Source of the DNA: CAVQJU01 sp963729215
Lineage (GTDB): Bacteria; Acidobacteriota; Vicinamibacteria; Vicinamibacterales; CAVVIG01
Reading direction: 5' to 3'
Assembly (NCBI GenBank): GCA_963729215.1
Contig: CAVSND010000009.1
Span: 310,001 to 374,000 of the forward strand
DNA: 64,000 bases
The translations under genes were made by a program, and so were the position numbers. Below, in pieces: positions 48,415 through 57,259 of the stretch. The number at the start of each line of letters is the position of its first letter. The stretch's first letter is position 1. The notes beneath the pieces were generated by a model that was not told the DNA's origin, ran no database searches, and worked only from the letters and a program-made list of their open reading frames with translations.

Positions 48415-48415
48415 T
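48410..48415 (+). promoter_or_regulatory. TATAAT -10 element of the hrcA operon, overlapping the upstream stop codon
   Basis: TATAAT at 48410-48415 contains the amidohydrolase stop TAA (48412-48414) and lies 3 nt upstream of the CIRCE-like operator. The position fits the start of the hrcA-grpE-dnaJ transcript. The -35 region is weak. Confidence 0.55.
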
Positions 48416-48418
48416 GTT

Positions 48419-48445
48419 TTGGCAGTCTCCAAGCACGACTGCCAA
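48419..48445 (+). promoter_or_regulatory. CIRCE-type operator (variant) for HrcA
   Basis: A perfect inverted repeat TTGGCAGTC-N9-GACTGCCAA has exactly the 9-9-9 geometry of CIRCE (consensus TTAGCACTC-N9-GAGTGCTAA) but differs at positions 3, 6 and 7 of each arm. It lies between a -10 TATAAT and the hrcA start (48463). HrcA encoded downstream is expected to bind it and repress its own operon. Confidence 0.8.
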
Positions 48446-48462
48446 CTGTTTGCTGATTAGCG

Positions 48463-49503
48463 ATGTCTCCTGAGCCCAACGACCGTTCGAAACGCGTTCT
48501 CTCGGCGCTCGTCCGCGAATATATCGCGTCGGGCGAACCGGTCGCCTCGTCCGTGCTCGTCACGGCCGCCGGGCTGGGTGTGTCGTCGGCAACGGTCCGG
48601 AGCATCCTCGCCCGGCTCGAGGACGAGGGGTTTGTTCAACAGCCGCACACGTCGGCGGGACGCATCCCCACGGATCGCGGCTATCGCTTTTACGTGGACC
48701 TCCTCCTCGACTCCAAACGATCGAGCCGGACGGCGGACGCCGTCGAAGCGCGACTGCGCCGCGACCATTCGGGCCGGCTGCCGGATTCGATGCTGCCCGA
48801 GGTGTCGCACCTGGTCTCGCAGGCGTCGGGTCATATCGGCTTCGTCCTGCGGCAGGCCCAGGAAGGCGCGGTATTCGACCGCGTCGAGTTCATCTCCCTC
48901 AGCACCTCGCGTGTCCTCGTCGTCATCGTCGCGCGCGGCGGCCACGTCATTCAGAAAGTCATCGAGGTCGGCGAGCCGCTGAGCTCCGACGACCTGCGGG
49001 AAGCCGCCAATTACCTGAACGCGGAGTTCTCGGGCCTCCCGCTGCATCGCGCGCGCGAGGCCGTCCGCGAACGAATCAGCGAGGAGCGGCTTCTGTACGA
49101 CGCGCTGCTGGCCCGGGCGATGCGACTGGCCACGTCCACGTTCGCCGACCTGCCGGGCGGCGGAACCATCTATGTGGACGGCGCGGCGTCGCTGCTCGAG
49201 GAAACACACGGGCTGACGCTCGGCACGCTGCAGACACTGTTGCAGATGATGGAAGAGAAACAGCGGCTGGTACGGCTGCTGAACGAGTATATCGACGGCC
49301 CGGGGCTGACGGTCGTCATCGGCGCCGAACATCTGGACCCGAATCTCCGGTCGTTCAGCCTGATCGTCTCAACCTACGGCGACGGGATGGCGATCGGCAC
49401 GGTTGGCGTGATCGGACCGACGCGCATGCGGTATCCCCGCGCCATCGACGTCGTGGACGGCGCCGCGCAGGCCGTGTCGCGCGTTCTGCGCGATCCCAAT
49501 TAG
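48463..49503 (+). CDS. hrcA: Heat-inducible transcription repressor HrcA
   Basis: 346 residues, normal length. The N-terminal winged helix has RVLSALVREYIASGEPVASS and VSSATVRSILARLEDEGFVQ QPHTSAGRIPTDRGYRFYVD, the HrcA signature. The GAF-like and dimerisation domains follow, with a C-terminal GPTRMRYPRAIDVVD. It represses class I heat-shock genes by binding CIRCE and needs GroEL for activity. It is the first gene of an hrcA-grpE-dnaJ-prmA run and is preceded by a CIRCE-type inverted repeat. Confidence 0.96.
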   Translation: MSPEPNDRSKRVLSALVREYIASGEPVASSVLVTAAGLGVSSATVRSILARLEDEGFVQQPHTSAGRIPTDRGYRFYVDLLLDSKRSSRTADAVEARLRRDHSGRLPDSMLPEVSHLVSQASGHIGFVLRQAQEGAVFDRVEFISLSTSRVLVVIVARGGHVIQKVIEVGEPLSSDDLREAANYLNAEFSGLPLHRAREAVRERISEERLLYDALLARAMRLATSTFADLPGGGTIYVDGAASLLEETHGLTLGTLQTLLQMMEEKQRLVRLLNEYIDGPGLTVVIGAEHLDPNLRSFSLIVSTYGDGMAIGTVGVIGPTRMRYPRAIDVVDGAAQAVSRVLRDPN

Positions 49504-49509
49504 GACGTT

Positions 49510-50052
49510 ATGACTGACAAACATGTGCCGGAACCGGCGGACACCACGCCGGCGGCAACCGATCCATCCGGCGTCGCGGATGCGGCGACCGACGTCGAGG
49601 TCAACGACGCGGCCGACGACATCCGGCGTGAGCGCGACGACTATCACGACCGGTTGCTGCGAAAGACCGCCGAGTTCGACAACTACCGAAAACGAATCGA
49701 GCGGGAGCGCCGCGAGCAGGCCGACCAGGCGGTCGTGAACCTCCTGCAGGACGTGCTGCTCGTCGTGGACGATTTCGATCGCGCGCTGACCGTCGACGCG
49801 AGCAGGCAAAGCGACGCGTACCGGAAAGGCGTCGAGCTCATCTATCAGAAGCTGAGCGATCTGCTGCGGAGGCGCGGCGTCAAGGCGTTCGACTCGCTGG
49901 GCGCCGACTTCGACCCGAACATCCACCAGGCGGTCGTGCACGAATCGAGCCCCGACCACCGTGAAGGCGAGATCATCGGCGAGATGCAGAAGGGCTACAT
50001 GATGGGCGATCGCCTGCTCCGGCCCGCCATGGTGAAGGTGGCCAAAGCGTGA
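49510..50052 (+). CDS. grpE: Nucleotide exchange factor GrpE
   Basis: 180 residues. An acidic disordered N-terminus of about 30 residues is followed by the long coiled-coil helix (RRERDDYHDRLLRKTAEFDN YRKR). The C-terminal beta domain has the GrpE signature FDPNIHQAVVHESSPDHREG EIIGEMQKGYM. It releases ADP from DnaK during refolding cycles. It starts 6 nt after hrcA and overlaps dnaJ by 4 nt. dnaK itself is not in this cluster. Confidence 0.96.
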   Translation: MTDKHVPEPADTTPAATDPSGVADAATDVEVNDAADDIRRERDDYHDRLLRKTAEFDNYRKRIERERREQADQAVVNLLQDVLLVVDDFDRALTVDASRQSDAYRKGVELIYQKLSDLLRRRGVKAFDSLGADFDPNIHQAVVHESSPDHREGEIIGEMQKGYMMGDRLLRPAMVKVAKA

Positions 50053-51194
50053 GCAAACGCGATTACTACGAGGTCCTCGGCGTCTCGCGCACCGTCACCG
50101 AGATTGAGTTGAAGAGCGCGTATCGCAAACTGGCGCTTCAGCACCATCCCGATCGGAATCCGGGCAACAAAGTCGCCGAGGAGAAGTTCAAGGAGTGCGC
50201 CGAGGCGTACGCGATCCTCGCCGACGCCGACAAGCGCGCGGCGTACAATCGCTACGGCCACGCGGCGGTGAGCAGCGCCGGCAACGGCGGCGTCGACCCG
50301 ACGATATTCGCCGACTTCGGAGACATCCTCGGCGGTCTCGGCGACATCTTCGGCTTCGGCGATCTGCTCGGCGGAGGACGGCGCCGCGGCGGGCCGCAGC
50401 GCGGCTCCGATCTGCGCTACGACCTCGAAATCACATTCGAGGAGTCCGCCCGGGGCGCGGAAACCACCGTCCAGATTCCCCGGCAGGAAAACTGCGAGGC
50501 ATGCGCGGGCTCGGGCGCCGCGCCCGGGTCGTCTCCTGTCGTCTGCAGCCAGTGCCGCGGCCAGGGCCAGGTGCGGTTCCAGCAGGGCTTCTTCACCGTC
50601 GCGCGGACGTGCCCGCAGTGCCGCGGGGCCGGCCGGACGATCACGAAGCCGTGCCAGACCTGCCGCGGTGCGGGCCAGGTCTCCAAACAGCGCAAGATCA
50701 CGGTGAAGATTCCCGCCGGCATCGCAACCGGCCAGCAGCTGCGGCTGCAGGGCGAGGGCGAAGGCGGCCTCGCCGGCGGTCCTCCCGGCAACCTCTACGT
50801 CGTCGTCCACGTGCAGGAGCACGAGTTCTTCCGCCGCGACGGCCTGAACCTGTTCTGCGAGATTCCGGTCAACTTCACGACCGTCGTGCTCGGCGGCGAG
50901 ATCCAGGTGCCGACGCTCGACGGCACCGAAGACGTCAAGGTGCCCGAAGGCACGGCGACCGGCACGACATTGCGATTGCGCGGGAAGGGTATGCCCGACG
51001 TCAACGGCCGGGGGAAGGGCGACCTGTTCGCGACCGTGCAGGTGCGGACGCCGAGGAAGCTGAGCAAAGAGCAGCGACAGGTCCTCGAGCAGCTCGCCAA
51101 AACACTGCCGAAGGAAGAATTCGAGCCACGCAAGCACCAGGACGAACAGGACGAGCGCAACCTCTTCGACCGCGTCAAGGACATGTTCGGTTGA
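50049..51194 (+). CDS. dnaJ: Chaperone DnaJ
   Basis: 381 residues, GTG start overlapping grpE. The J domain (about 1-70) has the HPD triad in LQHHPDRNPG. The Gly/Phe region (about 90-120) contains GDILGGLGDIFGFGDLLGGG. Four zinc motifs CEACAGSG, CSQCRGQG, CPQCRGAG and CQTCRGAG form the cysteine-rich domain, followed by the C-terminal substrate-binding domain. It delivers unfolded clients to DnaK and stimulates its ATPase. It is expected to be under HrcA control. prmA starts 5 nt downstream. Confidence 0.97.
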   Translation: MSKRDYYEVLGVSRTVTEIELKSAYRKLALQHHPDRNPGNKVAEEKFKECAEAYAILADADKRAAYNRYGHAAVSSAGNGGVDPTIFADFGDILGGLGDIFGFGDLLGGGRRRGGPQRGSDLRYDLEITFEESARGAETTVQIPRQENCEACAGSGAAPGSSPVVCSQCRGQGQVRFQQGFFTVARTCPQCRGAGRTITKPCQTCRGAGQVSKQRKITVKIPAGIATGQQLRLQGEGEGGLAGGPPGNLYVVVHVQEHEFFRRDGLNLFCEIPVNFTTVVLGGEIQVPTLDGTEDVKVPEGTATGTTLRLRGKGMPDVNGRGKGDLFATVQVRTPRKLSKEQRQVLEQLAKTLPKEEFEPRKHQDEQDERNLFDRVKDMFG

Positions 51195-51198
51195 AGAT

Positions 51199-52023
51199 TT
51201 GAAGACATGGCCCGCGATCGACGTCGAACCCGGCGCGCAGGTTGACCTGCTCCTCGCCGAGGTCGATGACTTCCATCCGACAGCGATCGAAGAAGTCGAG
51301 AACCGGCTCCGCATCTTTTTCACGGTCACCGCCGATCGCGACCGCGCCGCACACGCTCTCCGGGAAAAGTTTCGCGCCTCCGCTGTCGATGTCGTTGACG
51401 ACGATTGGGCCCGCCGATCCCAGGAAAGCCTGACGCCGATCACCGTCGGGCGCATCACGGTGGCGCCGCCCTGGCACTCCCGAGACACGAGCCACGAGCC
51501 ACCGATCACCATCGTGATCGCCCCTTCGATGGGTTTCGGCACCGGTCATCACGCGACGACGCGGCTGTGCCTGGCGGCGCTGCAGGCCATCGACCTGAAA
51601 GGCGCGGCGGTCCTCGATGCCGGTACCGGATCTGGCGTGCTCGCGATGGCGGCCGTCCACCTCGGAGCGGATCGCGCCCTGGGCGTGGACGATGACGCGG
51701 ATGCCATTCAGTCTGCGGTCGAGAATCTCGCGCTGAACCCTGGCCTGCCTCCGGAACGCATCACATTTACGGTCGGCGACTTCATGACGTTGCCCCTGCG
51801 TCCAGCGGACGTCGTCACGGCAAACCTGACCGGCGGCATGCTCATTCGCGCCTCGGACCGTCTGAGACAGGTCGTGAGACCTGGCGGAATCCTGATTATG
51901 AGCGGCCTGCAGACCCATGAGCGCGACGAGGTCTGGCGCGTATTTGGCGGGTTCGAGCTCGCCGCGGAGGCAGACGAAGCAGGCTGGTCAACCATTACCG
52001 CCCGAAGGCTGTCTAAGTTATGA
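51199..52023 (+). CDS. prmA: Ribosomal protein L11 methyltransferase PrmA
   Basis: 274 residues from a TTG start, close to the dnaJ stop. The N-terminal substrate domain (DLLLAEVDDFHPTAIEEVEN) is a little short. The methyltransferase domain has the PrmA signature APSMGFGTGHHATTRLCLAA L, the SAM motif LDAGTGSGVLAMAAVHLGA and the NLTGG motif. It trimethylates ribosomal protein L11. dnaJ-prmA is a common neighbour pair. The inter-domain loop (about residues 93-102, HSRDTSHEPP) is encoded by tandem CACGAGC-like units resembling the intergenic repeats (51478-51503). Confidence 0.92.
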   Translation: MKTWPAIDVEPGAQVDLLLAEVDDFHPTAIEEVENRLRIFFTVTADRDRAAHALREKFRASAVDVVDDDWARRSQESLTPITVGRITVAPPWHSRDTSHEPPITIVIAPSMGFGTGHHATTRLCLAALQAIDLKGAAVLDAGTGSGVLAMAAVHLGADRALGVDDDADAIQSAVENLALNPGLPPERITFTVGDFMTLPLRPADVVTANLTGGMLIRASDRLRQVVRPGGILIMSGLQTHERDEVWRVFGGFELAAEADEAGWSTITARRLSKL

Positions 52024-52053
52024 GGTTGGAGGTTAGAGGTTAGGAGGTTGGGG
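52021..52053. repeat. GGTTAGA/GGTTGGA tandem units supplying a Shine-Dalgarno sequence
   Basis: Four to five heptamer-like units (GAGGTTG, GAGGTTA, GAGGTTA, GGAGGTTG) fill the gap from the prmA stop to the next ATG. The AGGAGG at 52042-52047 is 6 nt from the ATG at 52054, so the repeat itself provides the ribosome-binding site. Confidence 0.65.
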
Positions 52054-53906
52054 ATGCGCCGAAATTTTTCACTCGCTCTCGTGATGGCAGCCAGCGTCGC
52101 CGTGCTCTCGGCGCAGGGTCAGCCGCCGGCCGGCAGCGCGCAGCCGGGCAGCCAGGCCGCCCGGCCGGCGCAGCAACCGGCACGGGATACGCCGGCCCAG
52201 TCGAACACGACGCCGGTCGTGGCCGGGCGCCTGTCCGGACGCGTCCTGGCGGCCGACACCGGGCGTCCGGTCAAACGCGCTCGCGTCTTCATCACCGCCG
52301 CGGAGTTGCCGGGCGGACGCGGAGTGCTGACCGACGACAGCGGCACTTTCGACTTCACGGAGCTTCCCGCCGGACGCTATACCCTCACGGCGTCCAAGAG
52401 CGGTTTCATCGGGCTCTCCTACGGCCAGCGCCGCCCCCTGCAGGCCGGCACACCGCTGCAGCTGGCCGACGGCCAGCAGCTGCAGGGCATCGACTTCCGC
52501 CTCCCCCGCGGCGGCGTGGTCGCCGGACATGTCTTCGACGAGGACGGCGACGCGATGCCCGGCGCGATGGTGCGCGTGATGCGCTACCAATACCAGCAGG
52601 GCGAAAGGCGCCTGGTGCCGGCCGGCACCTCGCAGACCGACGACAAGGGTTCGTACCGGGTGTGGGGGCTGAATCCCGGCGATTACTACGTGAGCGCCGT
52701 CACGCGAATCGACCTCGGCATCGGAGGGGGCGGCGGGCGTGGCGCCCCGGGACGAGGCGGAGCCGCCGGGCCCAATCCGGCCGCCGGTATCGCGAACGCA
52801 GTCGGCGGCGTGCTCGGCGGGAACGTCGCCGCGCTGCTCGGCGGTCAGGGTGACGATCAGGACCGTTTGTCGTACGCGCCGACGTACTTTCCCGGCGTGG
52901 CGTCAATCAACGAGGCGCGTTCGGTGACGGTTGGCGTGAGCCAGGAAGTCCTCGACGTCGACTTCAGCCTGCAGCTGGTGCGGGCATCCCGCGTGAGCGG
53001 CCACGTGGACAACCCCGACGGCACGCGGCCGGGCGGCGGCAACGTCAGCCTCACGCCCGAGGGAGCGGCGGGCGGGCGCGGCAACCTGGGCACCAATTTC
53101 GGATCGCGAATCAGCTGGGACGGCAGCTTCGCCATCAACAACGTCCCGCCAGGCCGCTACACGTTGCGTGCGCGGAGCAATGACAACGACGTGCCGCTGT
53201 CCGCGTCGCAGCCGCTCTCGGTCGCGGGCGGCGATCTCACCAACGTTGGCGTCGTGTTGGCGAAAGGCGGAATGCTGAGCGGAACGGTGGCGTTCGAATC
53301 CACGCAGACCCCGGTGCCGGGCGACCTGACGCAGGTCCGTGTTGGAGCTCCGTCAACGGACCCGTCCGACATGGGGCCGAACCCCAACGCCCGCGTGGAC
53401 AAGAACGGCGCCTTCACACTGGACGGCGTGTCCGCCGGGTCTCACCTGATTCGGCCGAACGGCGGCGCCGCGCTTCGCGGATGGGCGCTCAAATCGGTAA
53501 CCGTGGGCGGACGCGACATCACCGACACACCCATCGACGTGAAAAGCAATCAACGGATCGACGGCGTCACGCTCACCTTCACCGATCGCCTCACGGAAAT
53601 CGACGGCAGCGTGACGGACGACCAGAACGTCCCGGTGACCGAGTTCACGGTCCTGGCGTTTTCGACCGATGCATCACTGTGGCGCGCCCAGTCGAGACAG
53701 ATCATGACGGCCCGGCCCGATCAGACCGGGATGTTCAAGATTCGCGGCCTCCCTGCCGGCGAGTACCTACCTGGCTACGGTCGATCCGTCCGAACAAGGC
53801 GAGTGGTTCGAGACCGGCGTATCTCGACCAGCATCGGCAGGGCGCGACGCGCGTGACGCTGGCGGACGGCGACGTCAAAACGCAGAACTTCCGCGTCAGG
53901 CGCTGA
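52054..53906 (+). CDS. Secreted carboxypeptidase-regulatory-like (Ig-fold) repeat protein, frameshifted near the C-terminus
   Basis: The start ATG 52054 has AGGAGG upstream. The signal peptide ends VLSAQG. At least four carboxypeptidase-regulatory-like beta-sandwich units follow (GRLSGRVLAADTGRPVKRAR ... ; GGVVAGHVFDEDGDAMPGAM ... ; ASRVSGHVDNPDGTRPGGG ... ; LTEIDGSVTDDQNVPVTE ...), interrupted by a Gly-rich stretch at about 225-270. The open frame stops at 53856. Removing one C near 53768 and one A near 53813 gives EYYLATVDPSEQGEWFEPAY LDQH and the stop at 53906. Such proteins are surface or periplasmic and of unknown role. The MFS gene begins directly after. Confidence 0.82.
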
Positions 53907-53909
53907 ACC

Positions 53910-55136
53910 ACGACGGCTCGCTTCTCCGGCCTCTGGCGGCACCGCGACTTCCTCAGTCTCTGGACAGGCCAGACCATTTCGGTCTTCGGTTCGCTGACAA
54001 CGCGCCTCGCGCTGCCGTTCACCGCCATCCTCTTTCTTCAGGCCAGGCCGCACGAGGTGGCGTTCGTCATGTCGGCCGACGTGCTGGCCGGCATCTGCTT
54101 CGCGCTGTTCGCGGGCGTCTGGGTGGACCGGTTGCGCAGGCGACCGATCATGATCGCCGCCGACATCGGCCGGGCGGCGATCGTCGCGTGGGTCCCCATC
54201 GCCGCCTGGTACGGCGTCCTGCGCATCGGGCATCTCTACGTTGTCGCATTTCTGGCTGGCATCCTCACGACGTTCTTCGACGTCGCGTATCACTCGTATC
54301 TGCCGACGCTCATCGGCAAAGAACAGTTGATGGAGGGCAACAGCAAGCTGACCGCCACCGAATCGGTCGCCGAATTCGGCGCGTTCAGCGTGAGCGGCTG
54401 GCTGGTGCAGCTGGTGACGGCACCCGGCGCGATGGCGATCGATGCGCTGTCGTTCCTGGTTTCCGCCGCGTCGTTGTTCGTCATTCGCGCACCCGAGCCC
54501 GTGCCGGTCGCTGCCGAACGCCGCGGCGTCAGGCACGAAATCGTGGAGGGCATGCGCGCCCTCTGGGACGACGGCGGGCTGCGCGCGCTGGCCCTGAGTC
54601 GCGTGGCGTTCTCCGCCGGGGCGGGCTTGTTCGGCGCAGTCGTCTTGTTGTTCGTGAGCCGGGATCTGGGCTTCTCCCCCGGCGCCCAGGGGATGATCTA
54701 CGGCATCGGCGGCCTGACGTCCCTGGCGGCCGCCACCGGCGCGGCGCGTTGCCGTGAACGGTTCGGCGCCGGGCGCTCCATGATCGGCGGGCTGATCACC
54801 GGCGGCCTGGGCGTCATGCTGATCGCCGCGGCGCCGCCGCGCGGCGTGCTCGGCGTCGCCATGCTGGTCACGCAGCAGATCGTCAGCGATCCGGGCTGGG
54901 CCATTTACACAATCAACGAGACAACGATGCGCCAGGACATCGCGCCCGAAACCGTGCGCGGTCGTGTCACCGCCGCCGACCGCTTCGGGAGCCTCGTGGC
55001 GACGCTCGTCGCGACAGTGCTGGGTGGCCTCATCGCCGACCTCGCCGGCTCGCGCGTCGTCCTGGCGGCGGGCGCCTGTTGCATGTTCGTGGCGGCGCTG
55101 GTCATCTTCATGTCGCCAGTCCGCCACCGTCGATAG
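53910..55136 (+). CDS. MFS transporter (apparently with a non-canonical ACG start)
   Basis: About 408 residues if begun at ACG 53910. The frame opens TARFSGLWRHRDFLSLWTGQ TISVFGSLTTRLALPFTAIL, the normal first helix of DHA3-like MFS exporters. The conserved cytosolic loop GVWVDRLRRRP and about 12 hydrophobic helices follow. No ATG, GTG or TTG exists between the upstream stop (53904-53906) and GTG 54057, which would delete the first helix. Either ACG (53910 or 53913) is used or a base is wrong (ACG for ATG). Substrate unknown. It follows the secreted repeat protein after 3 nt. Confidence 0.85.
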   Translation, partial: TTARFSGLWRHRDFLSLWTGQTISVFGSLTTRLALPFTAILFLQARPHEVAFVMSADVLAGICFALFAGVWVDRLRRRPIMIAADIGRAAIVAWVPIAAWYGVLRIGHLYVVAFLAGILTTFFDVAYHSYLPTLIGKEQLMEGNSKLTATESVAEFGAFSVSGWLVQLVTAPGAMAIDALSFLVSAASLFVIRAPEPVPVAAERRGVRHEIVEGMRALWDDGGLRALALSRVAFSAGAGLFGAVVLLFVSRDLGFSPGAQGMIYGIGGLTSLAAATGAARCRERFGAGRSMIGGLITGGLGVMLIAAAPPRGVLGVAMLVTQQIVSDPGWAIYTINETTMRQDIAPETVRGRVTAADRFGSLVATLVATVLGGLIADLAGSRVVLAAGACCMFVAALVIFMSPVRHRR

Positions 55137-55158
55137 TCACGACTTGCGTCCGTCCCCG

Positions 55159-55236
55159 CTCATCACGAAGCCACGAAGAACACGAAACGGCTGGGGCCCC
55201 ATGGAAGTCTTCGTGTTCTTCGTGTCTTCGTGATGA
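55159..55236. repeat. Short CACGAAG/CTTCGTG hairpin (between convergent MFS gene and rsmE)
   Basis: The left arm 55159-55186 and right arm 55209-55236 are inverted heptamer blocks separated by about 22 nt. The outer ends are CTCATCAC and GTGATGAG, identical to those of other copies. It sits between two convergent genes, where a bidirectional terminator role is possible although no T-run follows. Confidence 0.88.
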
Positions 55237-55263
55237 GACGGGCGATGAAACCTGAATCGCCGG

Positions 55264-56004
55264 CTACAAGTCGCCCCAGAGAAACTGCAGCACGCTGATC
55301 GCGGCGACGGGAGCCGCATCGGCGCGCAGCGTGCGGCGGCCGAGGTTCATCAGGCGCGCGCCTCTGGCCCGCGCCGCCGTCCACTCCTGCTCCACCCACC
55401 CGCCTTCGGGGCCAATCAGAATCGACGCGTCCTGGGGCGCCGGCTCCGCGCGCAACACCGACAACGGTTCGACATCGGCGTTGGCGCCCGGCTCGACGAG
55501 CATCAGCACGAGTGCGGCCGCCGGGTCGTCGAGGTACGCCTCGAGCGTCAGCGGTCTCCGGATCTCGGGAAGGACTGCCCTGCCCGACTGCTTCACCGAT
55601 GCCAGCGCCACGCGCCGCCAGCGATCGGGTCGCGCGCCGCGCGCCAGCGCCGCCACGGTCGTTTCCGCCCGCGTCGTCACGAGCGGCTGGACGGCCCGGA
55701 CACCGAGCATCACGGCGTCACGGACAATGTCGTCCATCTTGTCGCCCTTGAGCACGGCCTGGGCGAGGGTGAGGGCGACGCCCGGCTCGGCGGCCGCGTC
55801 GACGCGTGACACGATCTGCACCCGCGCGTCCCGATGGTCGGCACGCACGACCCGCGCCGTGAATTCGTGGCCCCGGCCGTCGAACACCGCCACCATGTCG
55901 CCGGCGCCGAGCCGCAGCACGCGCGTCAGGTGCTCGGACTCCTCGCGCGGCAGCGTCACCGCTTCGTCGCCGGGATCCAGCCCCGGCGCGAAAAATCTGT
56001 GCAC
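55264..56004 (-). CDS. rsmE: 16S rRNA (uracil-1498-N3)-methyltransferase RsmE
   Basis: 246 residues, GTG start. An N-terminal PUA-like domain (RVLRLGAGDMVAVFDGRGHE FTA) is followed by the SPOUT-fold methyltransferase domain with ALVLMLVEPGA, ILIGPEGGWVEQEW and a knot-forming C-terminus (LGRRTLRADAAPVAAISVLQ F). It methylates U1498 of 16S rRNA. It is often linked to dnaJ-prmA; here two genes and a strand switch intervene. A TATAAT lies 6 nt before the start codon. Confidence 0.94.
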   Translation of the reverse strand: MHRFFAPGLDPGDEAVTLPREESEHLTRVLRLGAGDMVAVFDGRGHEFTARVVRADHRDARVQIVSRVDAAAEPGVALTLAQAVLKGDKMDDIVRDAVMLGVRAVQPLVTTRAETTVAALARGARPDRWRRVALASVKQSGRAVLPEIRRPLTLEAYLDDPAAALVLMLVEPGANADVEPLSVLRAEPAPQDASILIGPEGGWVEQEWTAARARGARLMNLGRRTLRADAAPVAAISVLQFLWGDL

Positions 56005-56010
56005 AGCGGC

Positions 56011-56016
56011 ATTATA
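56011..56016 (-). promoter_or_regulatory. TATAAT -10 element of a possible leaderless rsmE promoter
   Basis: On the minus strand TATAAT ends 6 nt before the rsmE GTG, placing the transcript start at the start codon. No ribosome-binding site is present between them. Confidence 0.5.
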
Positions 56017-56063
56017 CGGGCGGGATCCCTCTCAGAGGGACCATGGCCGTCGGGTGGCCTGAC

Positions 56064-56146
56064 TCATCACGAAGGCACGAAGAGCACGAAGCAACTTCTC
56101 GTCTGGATTCCTTAGTGCCTTCGTGGCCTTCGTGACTTCGTGATGA
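56064..56146. repeat. Short CACGAAG/CTTCGTG hairpin (between divergent rsmE and kinase genes)
   Basis: The left arm 56064-56091 and right arm 56119-56146 are inverted heptamer blocks separated by about 27 nt, with the same TCATCAC / GTGATGA ends as the other copies. It lies between the divergent promoters of rsmE and the kinase gene. Confidence 0.88.
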
Positions 56147-56157
56147 ACCGGTGCTGC

Positions 56158-56163
56158 TATACT
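56158..56163 (+). promoter_or_regulatory. TATACT -10 element of a possible leaderless kinase-gene promoter
   Basis: TATACT ends 8 nt before the ATG at 56172. No ribosome-binding site is visible. The spacing matches that at xdhC, rsmE and mazG. Confidence 0.45.
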
Positions 56164-56171
56164 GCCCGCGG

Positions 56172-57134
56172 ATGTTCTTCCGCGGGCAAATCATCGGGAA
56201 GTACAAGATCCTCAAGACGATCGGAAGCGGCGGCTTCGGCACGGTCTATCTCGCCGACGACACGTGGATCAACAAGAAAGTCGCGCTGAAGGTCCCGCAC
56301 AAGCAGGGTGTGGACTTCGGCGAACTGCTCCGCGAGGCGCGGCTGCTTGCCGCCCTCGATCATCCCAACATCGTCGGAATCGTCACGGCCGAGAAGCAGG
56401 AGAACGTCTTCTTTATCGTGATGGATTTCGTGCCCGGCGAGACGCTCGAGGACATCGTGTCGCGCGAAGGGGCGCTCGACGTCACGCTGGCGCTGGACTA
56501 TACGTGTCAAATCTGCAACGCCGTCGATCACGCACACCGGCAGAACGTCCTGCATCGCGATCTCAGGCCATCGAACATCCTCGTATCGGAGAACGGACAG
56601 CTCAAGGTCGCCGACTTCGGCACGTCTCGGTTTCTTGAAATCGCGGCACACGGATCCACGGTCATCGGCAGCCCGCCGTACATGGCGCCCGAGCAGTTTC
56701 GAGGCGAGGCGGTGTTCGCCTCGGACATCTACTCGCTCGGCGTCACGATGTACCAGATGTTGACCGGCGTGCTGCCGTACGACACGCCGTCGCCGGCCGA
56801 TCTCGAGCGGCTGCGGCGCGGCGAGCTCGTGTCGCCGCCGCGCCAGAAGAATCCGAAGATCCCCAAGGTCATCAACGACGTCGTGATGCGCGCGCTCGCG
56901 CCGGAGATTCACGCCCGCTACCAGCGCGCCGGCGAGCTCATGGACGACGTGCTGGCCGCGAGACACACGGTGCGGCCCACGCCGCGGCCATCGCCCACCA
57001 ACAGCGCGACCGCCGAGGACATCCAGACGCGGCTGAAGGCGCGCGAAGCGCCCGCGCCGCGATTCTGCTGGCACTGCCGCAAGCCGCTGCACGCCCGCGC
57101 CGACCGCTGTCCGTTCTGCGGCGAAAAACAGTAG
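56172..57134 (+). CDS. Serine/threonine protein kinase with C-terminal zinc ribbon
   Basis: 320 residues from the ATG at 56172. All kinase motifs are intact: IGSGGFGTVYLAD, Lys in KKVALKVPHK, LHRDLRPSNILV (HRD), VADFGTSRF (DFG), YMAPEQFRG and SDIYSLGVTMYQMLTG. After a Pro-rich linker the last 30 residues form a CxxC...CxxC zinc ribbon (CWHCRK, CPFCGEK). There is no transmembrane segment, so it is cytosolic. Hanks-type kinases are numerous in Acidobacteriota; the target is unknown. It contrasts with the inactive paralogue at 40846-41925. Confidence 0.93.
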   Translation: MFFRGQIIGKYKILKTIGSGGFGTVYLADDTWINKKVALKVPHKQGVDFGELLREARLLAALDHPNIVGIVTAEKQENVFFIVMDFVPGETLEDIVSREGALDVTLALDYTCQICNAVDHAHRQNVLHRDLRPSNILVSENGQLKVADFGTSRFLEIAAHGSTVIGSPPYMAPEQFRGEAVFASDIYSLGVTMYQMLTGVLPYDTPSPADLERLRRGELVSPPRQKNPKIPKVINDVVMRALAPEIHARYQRAGELMDDVLAARHTVRPTPRPSPTNSATAEDIQTRLKAREAPAPRFCWHCRKPLHARADRCPFCGEKQ

Positions 57135-57146
57135 CGAACCAGGATC

Positions 57147-57227
57147 GGGTGATGTGATGAGGTTGTGACGTGGCAATTTCATCAGGTCACCAACAAATCA
57201 CCCAACTACCAAATCACCCAATCACCA
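57147..57227. repeat. GGTGATTTGG-type inverted hairpin upstream of ilvE
   Basis: The left arm 57147-57168 (GGTGATGTGATGAGGTTGTG) and right arm 57185-57227 (units AAATCACCCAACTACC, AAATCACCCAATCACC) are imperfect inverted repeats of short tandem units. The sequence differs from the other families but the layout is the same. Confidence 0.7.
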
Positions 57228-57259
57228 TATACGCTAAGATATCTTCATAAGGAGCACTT

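Noticed and set aside
55159..55236. Classical intrinsic terminator
   Set aside because: The stem is strong and lies between convergent genes, but there is no T-run and the same sequence occurs between divergent and co-directional genes, so it is listed as a repeat.
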